Assembly (NCBI GenBank): GCA_027306605.1
Contig: DAHUZK010000067.1
Coordinates: 1-44,273, forward strand
DNA length: 44,273 nt
Origin: Acidimicrobiaceae bacterium
GTDB taxonomy: Bacteria > Actinomycetota > Acidimicrobiia > Acidimicrobiales > RAAP-2
Direction: 5' to 3'
Under the pieces are notes generated by a model. It was given only the letters and a program-made list of their open reading frames with translations. It did not search any database and had not been told where the DNA came from. Position 1 is the stretch's first letter, and every line of letters starts with the position of its first letter. Positions 33,571-40,694 of the stretch are shown piece by piece. A program made the translations under genes and the position numbers.

Positions 33571-34038
33571 TCAGGTGAAGATGATCTCCCCGCCGGCGGC
33601 CTTCCCGTAGAACTCGCCCACCGTGATGGTGTCCTCCACCTGCTCGATGAAGTCCTCGTCGGAGAAGCCGAACAGCTCGACCGACGCCTTGCAGGCGTAG
33701 AGCCCGCAGCCCGAGTCGGCGATCATCTCGACGAACTCGGCCACGCCGGGGATGTCATGCTCCTCCATCTTCTTCTCCATCATGTGGGTGGCGATGGCGG
33801 ACATCCCGGGCAGGACGCCGATCAGGCTGGCCATGTGCATGCCCGGATTGCCGACGGCGGCGACCTTGAGGTGCTCGAGGCGCTCCTTGTGGATGGCGTC
33901 GAGCCCGAAGAAGGTGAAGAACAGGTTGGCCTCGATCCCTTCGGAGCGCGCGCCGTTGGCCATGATCAGCCCCGGGTAGACGCCTTCGAGGGAACCCTTG
34001 GAGATGATGATCGACACCTTCTCGATGGTCTCGCCCAT
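33571..34038 (-). CDS. DsrE/DsrF-like protein (DsrE2-type)
   Basis: A 155-residue protein of the DsrE/F-like fold: KVSIIISKGSLEGVYPGLIMANGARSEGIEANLFFTFFGLDAI is the N-terminal half, and MEEHDIPGVAEFVEMIADSGCGLYACKASVELFGF the C-terminal half, where Cys111 and Cys116 are candidate sulfur carriers. DsrE2 proteins shuttle persulfide sulfur to TusA and DsrC. ATG 34038 is decided by family start. It lies 47 bp after the TusE/DsrC-like gene in the order SQR - TusE/DsrC - DsrE, a compact sulfur-transfer operon. Confidence 0.85.
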   Translation of the reverse strand: MGETIEKVSIIISKGSLEGVYPGLIMANGARSEGIEANLFFTFFGLDAIHKERLEHLKVAAVGNPGMHMASLIGVLPGMSAIATHMMEKKMEEHDIPGVAEFVEMIADSGCGLYACKASVELFGFSDEDFIEQVEDTITVGEFYGKAAGGEIIFT

Positions 34039-34085
34039 GCGGATGCTCCTTCCTCGTGTCTCTCGGCCGCGGGCAGCTCGGGAGC

Positions 34086-34403
34086 TCAGATGCAGCCGCG
34101 CGGCTTGGGGATGCCGGCGATCTTGGCGGCTGTCTTGGCCGGTCCCTTCGGGAACAACTGGTAGAGCTCCTTGACGGGGATCCCCGAGAGCTTGGCCAGC
34201 ATGCGGACGTTGGGGCCCGAACCGGTCTCCTCGTATTGCCGGCGCATGAAACGGACGACCTGCCAGTGGCGCTCGGTGAGCGGATCGACGTTCTCCCGGC
34301 GCGCCAGCTCGGCTGCCATGTCCTCGCTCCATCGGGTGGGGTCGACGAGGAACCCCTCGTCGTCGAGGTCGACCACCGTGCCCGCGATGGTGTCGGTCGT
34401 CAT
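34086..34403 (-). CDS. TusE/DsrC family sulfur-carrier protein
   Basis: A 105-residue TusE/DsrC-type protein with the swinging C-terminal arm. EGFLVDPTRWSEDMAAELARRENV is the N-terminal family motif, LTERHWQVVRFMRRQYEETG the central helix and RMLAKLSGIPVKELYQLFPKGPAKTAAKIAGIPKPRGCI the end. The arm cysteine Cys104 (penultimate) is present. The second DsrC cysteine, eleven residues earlier, is Ala93, so it is TusE-like and not a two-Cys dissimilatory DsrC. It would accept one persulfide from DsrE/SQR. Its ATG overlaps the SQR-like stop. Confidence 0.88.
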   Translation of the reverse strand: MTTDTIAGTVVDLDDEGFLVDPTRWSEDMAAELARRENVDPLTERHWQVVRFMRRQYEETGSGPNVRMLAKLSGIPVKELYQLFPKGPAKTAAKIAGIPKPRGCI

Positions 34404-35659
34404 GTGCGTACCTCCTCGTCTGCGGCTTGCCTCCAGTCCTTGCCCGCGCTCGGCATCGCGCTGTGGACGCCGGGGATGTCACGGCCGGGCAGGAGGGTGT
34501 GCCAGTAGAACCATTGGAAGAGCAGCTTCCCGAGATGGTTCAGGTGCGACTCCTTCATGAGCGGCAACCCGACCGAGGAGGGGAACCGGCCCGGCAAGGG
34601 CTCGGTGTCGTAGTTGAAGTCGATCATCATCGCTTTGGAGAACCCGGTCTCGATGAAGCAGTTGGCGTGCCCGTCGAAGGAGGCGTCCAGGGGCTCGCCC
34701 GCCAGGAAGCGCCGGACGTTCTCCACCAGGACCTCGCCTTCGAAGTGCGTCACCGACCCCGCCTTGGAGGCGGGGACGCCGGCCGCGTCCCCGAGCGCGA
34801 ACACCCGTGGCGAGACGGTGGACTGGAGGGTGTGCTCGTCGGTCGGGATGAAGCCGAGCGGATCACCGAGCCCGGGCGAGCGCGTGACGTAGGACGCGCC
34901 GTTGTGGACCGGGATCACGACGGCCAGGTCGAAGCCCACCTGGCGGTCGTCATAGGAGACCAGCTTGCCGCCCGGTCCGTCCACCTCGCCCGTGTTGAAT
35001 TCCGTGACGAGCTCGATGCCCCGCTCTTCGAGCATGCCGCCGAGGCGCCGGCTCGAGACCGGCTTGGTGAACGCGCCGTCGAGGGGCGTCACGTAGGCGA
35101 TCTCCACCTTGTCGCGAACCCCCTGCTGCTGGAAGAACCAGTCGGCCAGGAAGCAGAATTCGAGCGGGGCGACCGGGCACTTGATCGGCATCTCGACGAC
35201 GTCGACGACGAGGCGACCCTGCTCGAAGAACCTGAGCCGCTCGGCGAGCGCCTCTGCGCCCTGGGGGTCGTAGAAGGTGAACATCTTCTCCATCCAGCCC
35301 TCGCCGGTCAGCCCCTCGGTCTCCTCGGGTGCGAGGACGGCGCCCGTCGCCACCACCAGGACGTCGTAGGGGAGCTCGCGGCCGTCGTCGAGGCGGACGC
35401 GGCTCGCCTCGATGTCGACCCGGTCGATCGGATCAACGAGGTACTCGATCCCCTTGTGGATCTGGTGGCCACGCGGGCGGACGAGATCCTCGGCGTGAGC
35501 GAGTCCGAAGGGCACGAAGAGAAGGCCGGGCTGGTACACGTGGCGGTCGTCCCGGTCCACCACGGTGATGGAGGCGTCGGTCTCGCCGAAGGCGCGACGA
35601 AGCCGGTTCGCGGCCAAGGTGCCGCCCGTCCCCGCTCCCAGGACGACTATGCGATGCAT
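34400..35659 (-). CDS. Sulfide:quinone oxidoreductase-like flavoprotein
   Basis: A 419-residue FAD-dependent oxidoreductase. GAGTGGTLAANRLRR (8-22) is the FAD fold, VYQPGLLFVPFG (41-52) and LVVATGAVLAPEE (101-113) follow, and FALGDAAGVPASKAGS (288-302) the second FAD contact. Cys161 lies in the IKCPVAPLEFC motif with Cys169 nearby, and Cys334 is C-terminal, consistent with SQR-type disulfide/trisulfide chemistry; the C-terminal amphipathic LGKLLFQWFYWHTLLPG suggests membrane contact. It would oxidise sulfide to polysulfide/persulfide and pass electrons to quinone. The ATG 35659 follows three DosR-like repeats. First gene of the SQR - TusE - DsrE operon. Confidence 0.87.
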   Translation of the reverse strand: MHRIVVLGAGTGGTLAANRLRRAFGETDASITVVDRDDRHVYQPGLLFVPFGLAHAEDLVRPRGHQIHKGIEYLVDPIDRVDIEASRVRLDDGRELPYDVLVVATGAVLAPEETEGLTGEGWMEKMFTFYDPQGAEALAERLRFFEQGRLVVDVVEMPIKCPVAPLEFCFLADWFFQQQGVRDKVEIAYVTPLDGAFTKPVSSRRLGGMLEERGIELVTEFNTGEVDGPGGKLVSYDDRQVGFDLAVVIPVHNGASYVTRSPGLGDPLGFIPTDEHTLQSTVSPRVFALGDAAGVPASKAGSVTHFEGEVLVENVRRFLAGEPLDASFDGHANCFIETGFSKAMMIDFNYDTEPLPGRFPSSVGLPLMKESHLNHLGKLLFQWFYWHTLLPGRDIPGVHSAMPSAGKDWRQAADEEVRT

Positions 35660-35712
35660 CGAGTCTCCGTTCTCTCGCCTCCATCGTGGGGCGGGCGGAG
35701 ATCGAATTGGAA

Positions 35713-35758
35713 GGGACCAAGGTCCCGGCGACGGGACCAAGGTCGGGGCGAAGGGACT
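35713..35758 (-). promoter_or_regulatory. Three 20-bp-spaced DosR-like boxes upstream of the SQR operon
   Basis: GGGACCAAGGTCCC (35713-35726) is a perfect palindrome; GGGACCAAGGTC (35733-35744) repeats it with a degenerate right end; GGGACT (35753-35758) is a third half-site. Spacing is exactly 20 bp. The first box ends 54 bp upstream of the SQR-like ATG, and the third abuts the osmC stop. Confidence 0.7.
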
Positions 35759-35759
35759 C

Positions 35760-36161
35760 TCAGGCCGCGTCCAGCTCGATGCGCACCTCGGGGTGCTCCT
35801 CGAGCGAATTGTGGACCGTGCAGCGCGACGCAACGGCGAGCAGAGCGGGCCGGCGTTCCTCGGGCACGCCTCGGGGGAGATCGATCGTCATGTCGATCCG
35901 TTCCACCCGCGCCGGCCGTTGGGTCATGGTGAAGGTGGCGTCCACGCACAACCCATCGGTGGGCAGGTCGTGGCGGACCAGGAACCGACGGACGTAGAAG
36001 GCCACGCACGAGACCAGGCTGGCCACGAACAATTCGGTCGGGGTGGGCGCGGTGTCGGAGCCGCCGAGCTCTGGCGGCTGGTCCACGTGGACCAGATGCT
36101 GGCGGATGCCGATCTCGAAGAGATCCCCTTCCTTGTGGGTGACGCGGATGCCCTCGCTCAT
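35760..36161 (-). CDS. OsmC family protein
   Basis: A 133-residue OsmC/Ohr-fold protein, normally a thiol-dependent peroxidase for organic hydroperoxides; in some systems it acts on persulfides. Its two catalytic cysteines are visible: Cys52 in LVSCVAFYVRRFL and Cys114 in ASRCTVHNSLEEHP. The CVDATFTM and RIDMTIDLPRGVP strands fit the family. The ATG at 36161 sits directly on the edge of a CsoR/CstR-like operator (36160-36175), so binding would occlude the start region; a leaderless transcript or initiation from inside the palindrome is possible. It is divergent from the CsoR/CstR gene. Confidence 0.9.
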   Translation of the reverse strand: MSEGIRVTHKEGDLFEIGIRQHLVHVDQPPELGGSDTAPTPTELFVASLVSCVAFYVRRFLVRHDLPTDGLCVDATFTMTQRPARVERIDMTIDLPRGVPEERRPALLAVASRCTVHNSLEEHPEVRIELDAA

Positions 36162-36175
36162 ACCCCATAGGGTAT
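36160..36175. promoter_or_regulatory. CsoR/CstR-like operator between osmC and the repressor gene
   Basis: ATACCCCATAGGGTAT has perfect 6-bp arms (ATACCC/GGGTAT) with a 4-bp centre. It covers the osmC ATG and is 66 bp upstream of the repressor ATG, so it can serve both. Confidence 0.65.
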
Positions 36176-36241
36176 CGGGATAGACTCGGGAGCCAGGCGG
36201 GCGTGTGGTCCCGCACATCAGAGTCCGGAGGAGCCGTTCCG

Positions 36242-36511
36242 ATGAAGATGCCCGAAGACGTGGTCGAGGACGTGCGGCGGCGCTTGCACCGCGTCGCGGG
36301 GCAAGTGCAGGCCATCGAGCGCATGCTCGATGACGAGCGGGAGTGTCGTGACGTGGTGACGCAGATCTCGGCGGCGACCAAGGCGCTCGAGCAGGCCGGG
36401 TTCCGTCTCGTGGCGGCCGGCCTCACCTACTGCGTCCAGAACCCCGAGGATGCCGCGGCGGAGGGCTATCCGCTCGAGGAGGTTCAGCGCATGTTCATGA
36501 AGCTGGCGTGA
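36242..36511 (+). CDS. CsoR/CstR-family metal/persulfide-sensing repressor
   Basis: An 89-residue all-helical repressor. RRRLHRVAGQVQAIERMLDDERECRDVVTQISAATKAL is the family core with Cys35, and AAGLTYCVQNPEDAAAEGYPLEEV carries Cys64. In copper-sensing CsoR the ligands are Cys, His and Cys; the His sits four residues before the second Cys. Here that position is Gly60, so Cu(I) coordination is not expected, and a dithiol CstR-like persulfide sensor is favoured. The start ATG 36242 has GGAGGAG eight bases upstream. It is divergent from osmC with a CsoR-like operator between, implying autoregulation. Its 3' end overlaps the convergent methyltransferase by 17 bp. Confidence 0.9.
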   Translation: MKMPEDVVEDVRRRLHRVAGQVQAIERMLDDERECRDVVTQISAATKALEQAGFRLVAAGLTYCVQNPEDAAAEGYPLEEVQRMFMKLA

Positions 36512-37133
36512 CGCCGACGCTCCCGTGGCGCCGTCCCCACAGGACGACGTCGGTGCCGGGCGCACTCACGTCGCTGTCGCCGTGCCGCAGCTCCAGCGAC
36601 AGGACGTCGATACCCGGCACACGTCGGAGGTCGTCCTCGGTGTAGAGCCGCTCGGCCTGCGGTGGTCCGGCCACGCCGAGCGAGGACAGGTGATGCCCCA
36701 CCACGAAGAGATGTCCGCCCGCCGTGAGCGACGCCGCGGCGGCGGAGAGGATCTCGGGACGCCCGTGGGCGTCGGGGTGGATGTAGGCCAGCACGGCAAG
36801 GTCGAAGGTGTCCCCAGCGTCGCGCGCCGCCGCCAGGAAGGTCACCAGGTCCTCGCCGACCGTGCGGACGGACAGGCCACTGCGGGCGGCTGCCTCGGCC
36901 AGCCGCCCCAGCGCCACCGCCGACGCGTCCACCGCGGTCACGTCCCATCCCTGCCGGGCCAGCCAGAGGCTGTTCCGACCTTCCCCGGCGCCGAGGTCGA
37001 CCGCGGTGCCGGGAGGGAGGGGTGCCACGAATTCCGCCAGGCTCTCGTCGGGCTCGGCCCGGAAGAGCTGAGGAGCCTCGGCGTAGCGCCGGTCCCATTG
37101 GTCCCGGAGGGCGTGGAACTGGTCAGCCGGCAT
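36495..37133 (-). CDS. SAM-dependent methyltransferase (TehB-like)
   Basis: A 212-residue class I methyltransferase. The start DQWDRRYAEAPQLFRAEPDESLAEF leads to the SAM motif AVDLGAGEGRNSLWLARQGWDVTAVD (about residues 43-68), then GEDLVTFLAAARDAGDTFDLAVLAYIHP (motif II) and a LTAGGHLFVVGHH strand. The pattern resembles TehB-like/thiol-type methyltransferases that alkylate chalcogens or thiols; a thiol or sulfide acceptor would fit the sulfur genes here, but this is inference. It ends before a gap of 5 bp to the thioredoxin stop and is transcribed after thioredoxin. Confidence 0.82.
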   Translation of the reverse strand: MPADQFHALRDQWDRRYAEAPQLFRAEPDESLAEFVAPLPPGTAVDLGAGEGRNSLWLARQGWDVTAVDASAVALGRLAEAAARSGLSVRTVGEDLVTFLAAARDAGDTFDLAVLAYIHPDAHGRPEILSAAAASLTAGGHLFVVGHHLSSLGVAGPPQAERLYTEDDLRRVPGIDVLSLELRHGDSDVSAPGTDVVLWGRRHGSVGVTPAS

Positions 37134-37138
37134 GCTCG

Positions 37139-37516
37139 TCAGCCGGCGTGCTCGGCGCCGGCGTGCTCGGCGACCTTGCGTCGCACCTCGTCCATGTCGA
37201 GCGCCTTGACCTGCCCGATCAGGTCCTCGAGGGAGGCGGCGGGCAGCGCGCCGGGCTGGGCGTACAGCAAGATGTTGTCCCGGAAGGCCATCAGGGTGGG
37301 GATCGACATGATGCCGAAGCGGGCCGCCAGCTCCTGGTGCGCCTCGGTGTCGACCTTGGCGAACACGATGTCGCCGTGTTCCTCGGAGGCAGCCTCGTAG
37401 ACCGGGGCGAACATCTTGCAGGGGCCGCACCAGCTGGCCCAGAAGTCGACGAGTACCACGTCGTTCGACTGCACCGTCTCGTCGAAGTTGTTCTTGTCGA
37501 GTGCCAGGGTTGCCAT
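37139..37516 (-). CDS. Thioredoxin
   Basis: A 125-residue thioredoxin with the WCGPC active site, Cys30 and Cys33, preceded by VLVDFWAS. FAKVDTEAHQELAARFGIMSIPTLMAF includes the cis-Pro loop, and the tail (KALDMDEVRRKVAEHAGAEHAG) extends slightly beyond usual thioredoxins. The ATG 37516 has GGAGGAGGAG upstream. A CsoR/CstR-like palindrome (37561-37576) lies 45 bp upstream, so it is presumably part of the same persulfide-responsive regulon, reducing persulfides or protein disulfides. Methyltransferase follows in the same direction. Confidence 0.95.
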   Translation of the reverse strand: MATLALDKNNFDETVQSNDVVLVDFWASWCGPCKMFAPVYEAASEEHGDIVFAKVDTEAHQELAARFGIMSIPTLMAFRDNILLYAQPGALPAASLEDLIGQVKALDMDEVRRKVAEHAGAEHAG

Positions 37517-37560
37517 GGCGGCTCCTCCTCCTGCGTTCGTCTTCTCAGTACAGAACCGGT

Positions 37561-37576
37561 ATACCCAGCCGGGTAT
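37561..37576 (-). promoter_or_regulatory. CsoR/CstR-like operator upstream of thioredoxin
   Basis: ATACCCAGCCGGGTAT has perfect 6-bp arms around a 4-bp centre. It precedes the thioredoxin gene by 45 bp, with TGTACT in between as a possible -10. Confidence 0.6.
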
Positions 37577-37678
37577 TCCCCTGCCTGATCCGGTCCGGAC
37601 CGGCCAAGGCCGGCGTCGCGGCCGGTGTCCCCGCTCGTATCTCCCCTGTCCCGAGGGCTCTCCTCCAGCGATGGGCAT

Positions 37679-37718
37679 ATACCCCTAGGGGTATCTGTTA
37701 GTGTACCCCGAGGGGTAT
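37679..37718 (+). promoter_or_regulatory. Twin CsoR/CstR-like operators upstream of mmpL
   Basis: ATACCCCTAGGGGTAT (37679-37694) is a full 16-bp palindrome. GTACCCCGAGGGGTAT (37703-37718) is a second, near-perfect site with centre 24 bp downstream. Both lie within 70 bp of the mmpL GTG, straddling a TTAGTGT that could be the -10. This is the best match in the window to published CsoR-family operators. Confidence 0.7.
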
Positions 37719-37745
37719 CAACCACGACCGAGGAGGATCGGCCCG

Positions 37746-39977
37746 GTGGCATCGACGATGGAACGGCAGACGGACGTCGACGAGGACGGAGGAGGAAGCG
37801 GCGAGAGCGACGGGCCAGAAGGTGCGCCCAGCGCGCACCGCAGCCCGCTGGCTCGCCTCGGGCGCTGGACGGCGACCCACTTCCGTGCCGTGCTGCTCGT
37901 CTGGTTGGTGATCATCGGCACCTTCGGCTTCTTCGCCGTCCGGGTCGAGCACGCGTTGGCCGGCGCCGGGTGGCAGGACTCGACGAGCCAGTCGGTCAAG
38001 GCCCGCGACGTCATCCAGCGCGACTTCGCCGGGCTGGGCTCCACCGCCCTCCAGGTGGTGGTGGTCGACCACAACGGACCGATCGCCTCGAGTCCCGCCG
38101 CGCAGCACGTCGTGACCGATGTGGCCCGGACGCTGCGTGTCAATCCCGACGTGTCCACGGTGTCGTTGCCCCAACCGGGTCTCTCCTTGTCGCGGGACGG
38201 TCGCACGGCGGTCGTCACCGCGGGCGCGGCCTCGGGTCCCAACGCCATGGTGTCGGCGGCCGACACGCTGAACCCCAAGCTCTCGGCCCTGGCCAGGCCC
38301 GGCGTCTCGGTCACGCTCACCGGTGACAGCGCTTTGTGGGCGAACTTCAACAACGCCAATCGCTCGGCCATGCTGCGCTCCGAGATGTTGTCGTGGCCGG
38401 TCACGATCGCCATCTTGGTCCTGGTCTTCGGGAGCCTGGTCGCCGCCGGTCTGCCGTTGCTGTTGACGATGGTCGGTCTCATGGTGGCCGCAGGCGCGCT
38501 GGTGATCACCACCCACGTGGCGCCGGTGTCCATCTGGGCGTTGAACTTCGCCCTCATGTTCGCCCTGGCACTCGGCATCGACTACGCGCTCTTCCTCGTC
38601 GTCCGCTTCCGCGCTGCGCTCAAGCGCCGTGGCGCCGGCCGTGACGACCGGGAGTCGGTGGTGGCCGCCGTGGCCGAGACGCTCGACACCGCCGGCAAGG
38701 CGGTGGCGTTCAGTGCACTGACGGTGCTCGGCGCGCTGGCGTCCATCCTCATCGTGCCCAGCCCCGCCTTCCGCTCCATGGCTCTGGGCATCATGCTCTC
38801 GGTGGTGGCCGTCCTGGCGGCGACGCTGACACTGCTGCCGGCCGTGCTGGGCAAGCTGGGCACGCGGATCAACGCGGGCCGCGTCCGTCTCGGTCGCAAG
38901 CACGTCGAAGGCGGAGACGGCGAGGAGGGACGGATCGAGCGCGGGCTGCACCGCTGGGGCCGTTTCGTCTGGCGTCACCCCGTCTGGACCGGTGGCGCCG
39001 CGCTGGTGATCCTGGTCCTGGCTGCCCTCCCGGTGATCGGGCTGCGCACCAACATGCCCTCGATCACCATCGTGCCTGCCACGGCGAATGCACGCGTCGG
39101 CTACGACCAGGTGGTCTCCGCCTTCGGACCGGGCGCGCCCGGGACGCTGCAAGTCCTGGCGCCGTCCTCGTCGGAGCAGGCCGCGCGCACCGCGCTGGCC
39201 CACGACCCCGGCGTGGCCGGCGTCGTGCAGGGGCCCACGTCCCACGGCTGGACGCTGAACGAGGTCGTGCCCACCACGGGTCCCTCGACGGTGGCCACGG
39301 GTGCCACCATCGACCGCCTGCGCACCGAGCTGCCGACGGGCTCACTCGTCGGTGGGGCGGCCGCGGAGAATCACGACCTCCAGGCCGCCCTGACCCGCGG
39401 GGCACCGCTGGTGGTCGGCATCCTCCTCGCCATGGGATTCGTCCTGCTGTTGATCGCGCTGGGTGCGCCCCTCATCGCCGCGGCCGGAGTGGTCATCACC
39501 GCCCTGTCGGTCGCCGGTGCCTTCGGCATCGCCCGGCTCATCTTCCAGAACGGCTGGCTCTCGGGTCCGCTCCACTTCCAGCCCCAGGGCTTCGTCGACG
39601 CCTGGGGGCCGATCTTCTTCGGGGCGATGGTCTTCGGCGTGGCGATGGACTACACGCTGTTCCTGCTCTCCGCAGCCAAGGAGCGTTACGAGACGCATCC
39701 CGATCCCGAGCACGCCATGGTGGGATCCGTGCGCACGTCGGGACGCGTCGTCCTCTCGGCTGCGGCCGTGATGATCGCGGTCTTCTTGACCTTCGCCCTC
39801 TCTGGCCCGCTTGCTCCCAAGGAGATGGGTGTGATCCTGGCCGTGGCCGTCGCCCTCGACGCCTTGGTGGTGCGCCTGGTCCTGCTCCCCGTCGTGCTCC
39901 GCCTGGGGGGCCACAAGGCGTGGCACCGACCCAAGGTCCTGGACCGGGTGCTGCCCACGGTCAAGTTCTCCCACTGA
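37746..39977 (+). CDS. MMPL family RND transporter
   Basis: A 743-residue RND-type exporter with twelve membrane segments in two halves. Segment 1 is residues about 47-65 (FRAVLLVWLVIIGTFGFF). A large outer loop follows, then the cluster with the proton-relay Asp-Tyr motif GIDYALFLVVRFR. The second half starts at HPVWTGGAALVILVLAAL (about 420) and contains a matching AMDYTLFLLSAAKERY motif (about 640). The GTG at 37746 lies nine bases after AGGAGG, which decides against longer frames that would cover the operators. MMPL proteins export lipids, siderophores or hydrophobic molecules. It is under the same operator type as thioredoxin and osmC, suggesting a stress-induced exporter, not a constitutive lipid one. 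Confidence 0.9.
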   Translation: MASTMERQTDVDEDGGGSGESDGPEGAPSAHRSPLARLGRWTATHFRAVLLVWLVIIGTFGFFAVRVEHALAGAGWQDSTSQSVKARDVIQRDFAGLGSTALQVVVVDHNGPIASSPAAQHVVTDVARTLRVNPDVSTVSLPQPGLSLSRDGRTAVVTAGAASGPNAMVSAADTLNPKLSALARPGVSVTLTGDSALWANFNNANRSAMLRSEMLSWPVTIAILVLVFGSLVAAGLPLLLTMVGLMVAAGALVITTHVAPVSIWALNFALMFALALGIDYALFLVVRFRAALKRRGAGRDDRESVVAAVAETLDTAGKAVAFSALTVLGALASILIVPSPAFRSMALGIMLSVVAVLAATLTLLPAVLGKLGTRINAGRVRLGRKHVEGGDGEEGRIERGLHRWGRFVWRHPVWTGGAALVILVLAALPVIGLRTNMPSITIVPATANARVGYDQVVSAFGPGAPGTLQVLAPSSSEQAARTALAHDPGVAGVVQGPTSHGWTLNEVVPTTGPSTVATGATIDRLRTELPTGSLVGGAAAENHDLQAALTRGAPLVVGILLAMGFVLLLIALGAPLIAAAGVVITALSVAGAFGIARLIFQNGWLSGPLHFQPQGFVDAWGPIFFGAMVFGVAMDYTLFLLSAAKERYETHPDPEHAMVGSVRTSGRVVLSAAAVMIAVFLTFALSGPLAPKEMGVILAVAVALDALVVRLVLLPVVLRLGGHKAWHRPKVLDRVLPTVKFSH

Positions 39978-40311
39978 GAGGAGGGCCGTGGACGAGCCCG
40001 GATCCGGACTCCAGACGGGGTGACGCTGTATTGCGGAACTGTTGCGATACCGTGCCGCCGGGATGACATCATCCCGTCATCGCTCACGCGGGGGGATACC
40101 GGTGGGGGGTGAGCGACCCGGGGGGAACCGAACAGGGGACTTTCGGCTCCCTCCAACGACGCATGGAGCGGCCCTCCCATGGCGGAGGCCGCTCCTGCGT
40201 CGCGTCCGGGCCATCATGGCGGATGGCTTGTCAGGCAAACCCTGACGCCGTAAGGTCGGACCTGACACTCTGCCGAGCGACTCTCCCACGTATACACACA
40301 CCGCTCCACAC
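39978..40311. other. Intergenic tract with palindromes upstream of the ClpX-type zinc-finger gene
   Basis: No gene is convincing; an open frame from 40042 to 40245 has no family similarity. Palindromes include GGGATGA-CA-TCATCCC (40060-40075), GTCAGG-N5-CCTGAC (40230-40246) and AGGTCGGACCT (40253-40263), followed by a further CCTGAC at 40261. Three copies of one half-site within 40 bp suggest an operator for the zinc-finger gene. Confidence 0.45.
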
Positions 40312-40692
40312 ATCTCGGCGGACGACCCTGTCGATGCCATCGCCTGCTGCACCTTCTGCCTCAAGCCGCACACCGAGGTGAAGGCCCTGGTGGCAGGCCC
40401 GGCGGTCTTCATCTGCGACGGCTGCGTCGAGCTGTGCAGCGAGCTCGTCGGTGACCGCATGGCCGGACGGATCGATGCCGCGCCGCGCCTGCTTCCGTGG
40501 CAGCAGACGGAGTCCCTCGAGCTGGCCCTGGCCAACCTGCCCAACGTGGCCCGCGCCCAAGCCCAGGTCGAAGCGAGCCTCGTCGGGTGGGTGCGCCGGG
40601 CCCGTTCGCTCGGGGCCACCTGGGCGCAGATCGGGGATTCGCTCGGCATCACCCGCCAGTCCGCCTGGGAGCGCTTCGCCCCCGAGGAGTAG
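40312..40692 (+). CDS. ClpX-type C4 zinc finger plus HTH-like helix protein
   Basis: The protein sequence reads ISADDPVDAIACCTFCLKP, then HTEVKALVAGPAVFICDGCVELCSEL, the ClpX-type C4 zinc finger (CxxC about residues 12-15 and 34-37 counting from 40312), then a C-terminal RSLGATWAQIGDSLGITRQSAWERF with a helix-turn-helix look. No ATP domain follows, so it is a short adaptor-like or regulatory relative. The start is the puzzle: ATC at 40312 stands where ATG is expected, and there is no ATG, GTG or TTG in frame between the stop at 40243 and GTG 40378. GTG 40378 would remove the first cysteine pair. Two bases after its stop comes the convergent ligase. Confidence 0.75.
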   Translation: MSADDPVDAIACCTFCLKPHTEVKALVAGPAVFICDGCVELCSELVGDRMAGRIDAAPRLLPWQQTESLELALANLPNVARAQAQVEASLVGWVRRARSLGATWAQIGDSLGITRQSAWERFAPEE

Positions 40693-40694
40693 CG

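Noticed and set aside
34086-34403. Dissimilatory DsrC of a DsrAB pathway
   Set aside because: The second arm cysteine is replaced by Ala93 and no dsrAB genes are present in the window.
36242-36511. Copper-responsive CsoR assignment
   Set aside because: The His ligand position is Gly60, and no CopA/CopZ-like gene is in the window; persulfide sensing fits better.
37701-37745. Earlier GTG start for the MMPL gene at 37701
   Set aside because: It would place the second operator in the coding region, and the only good ribosome binding site precedes GTG 37746.
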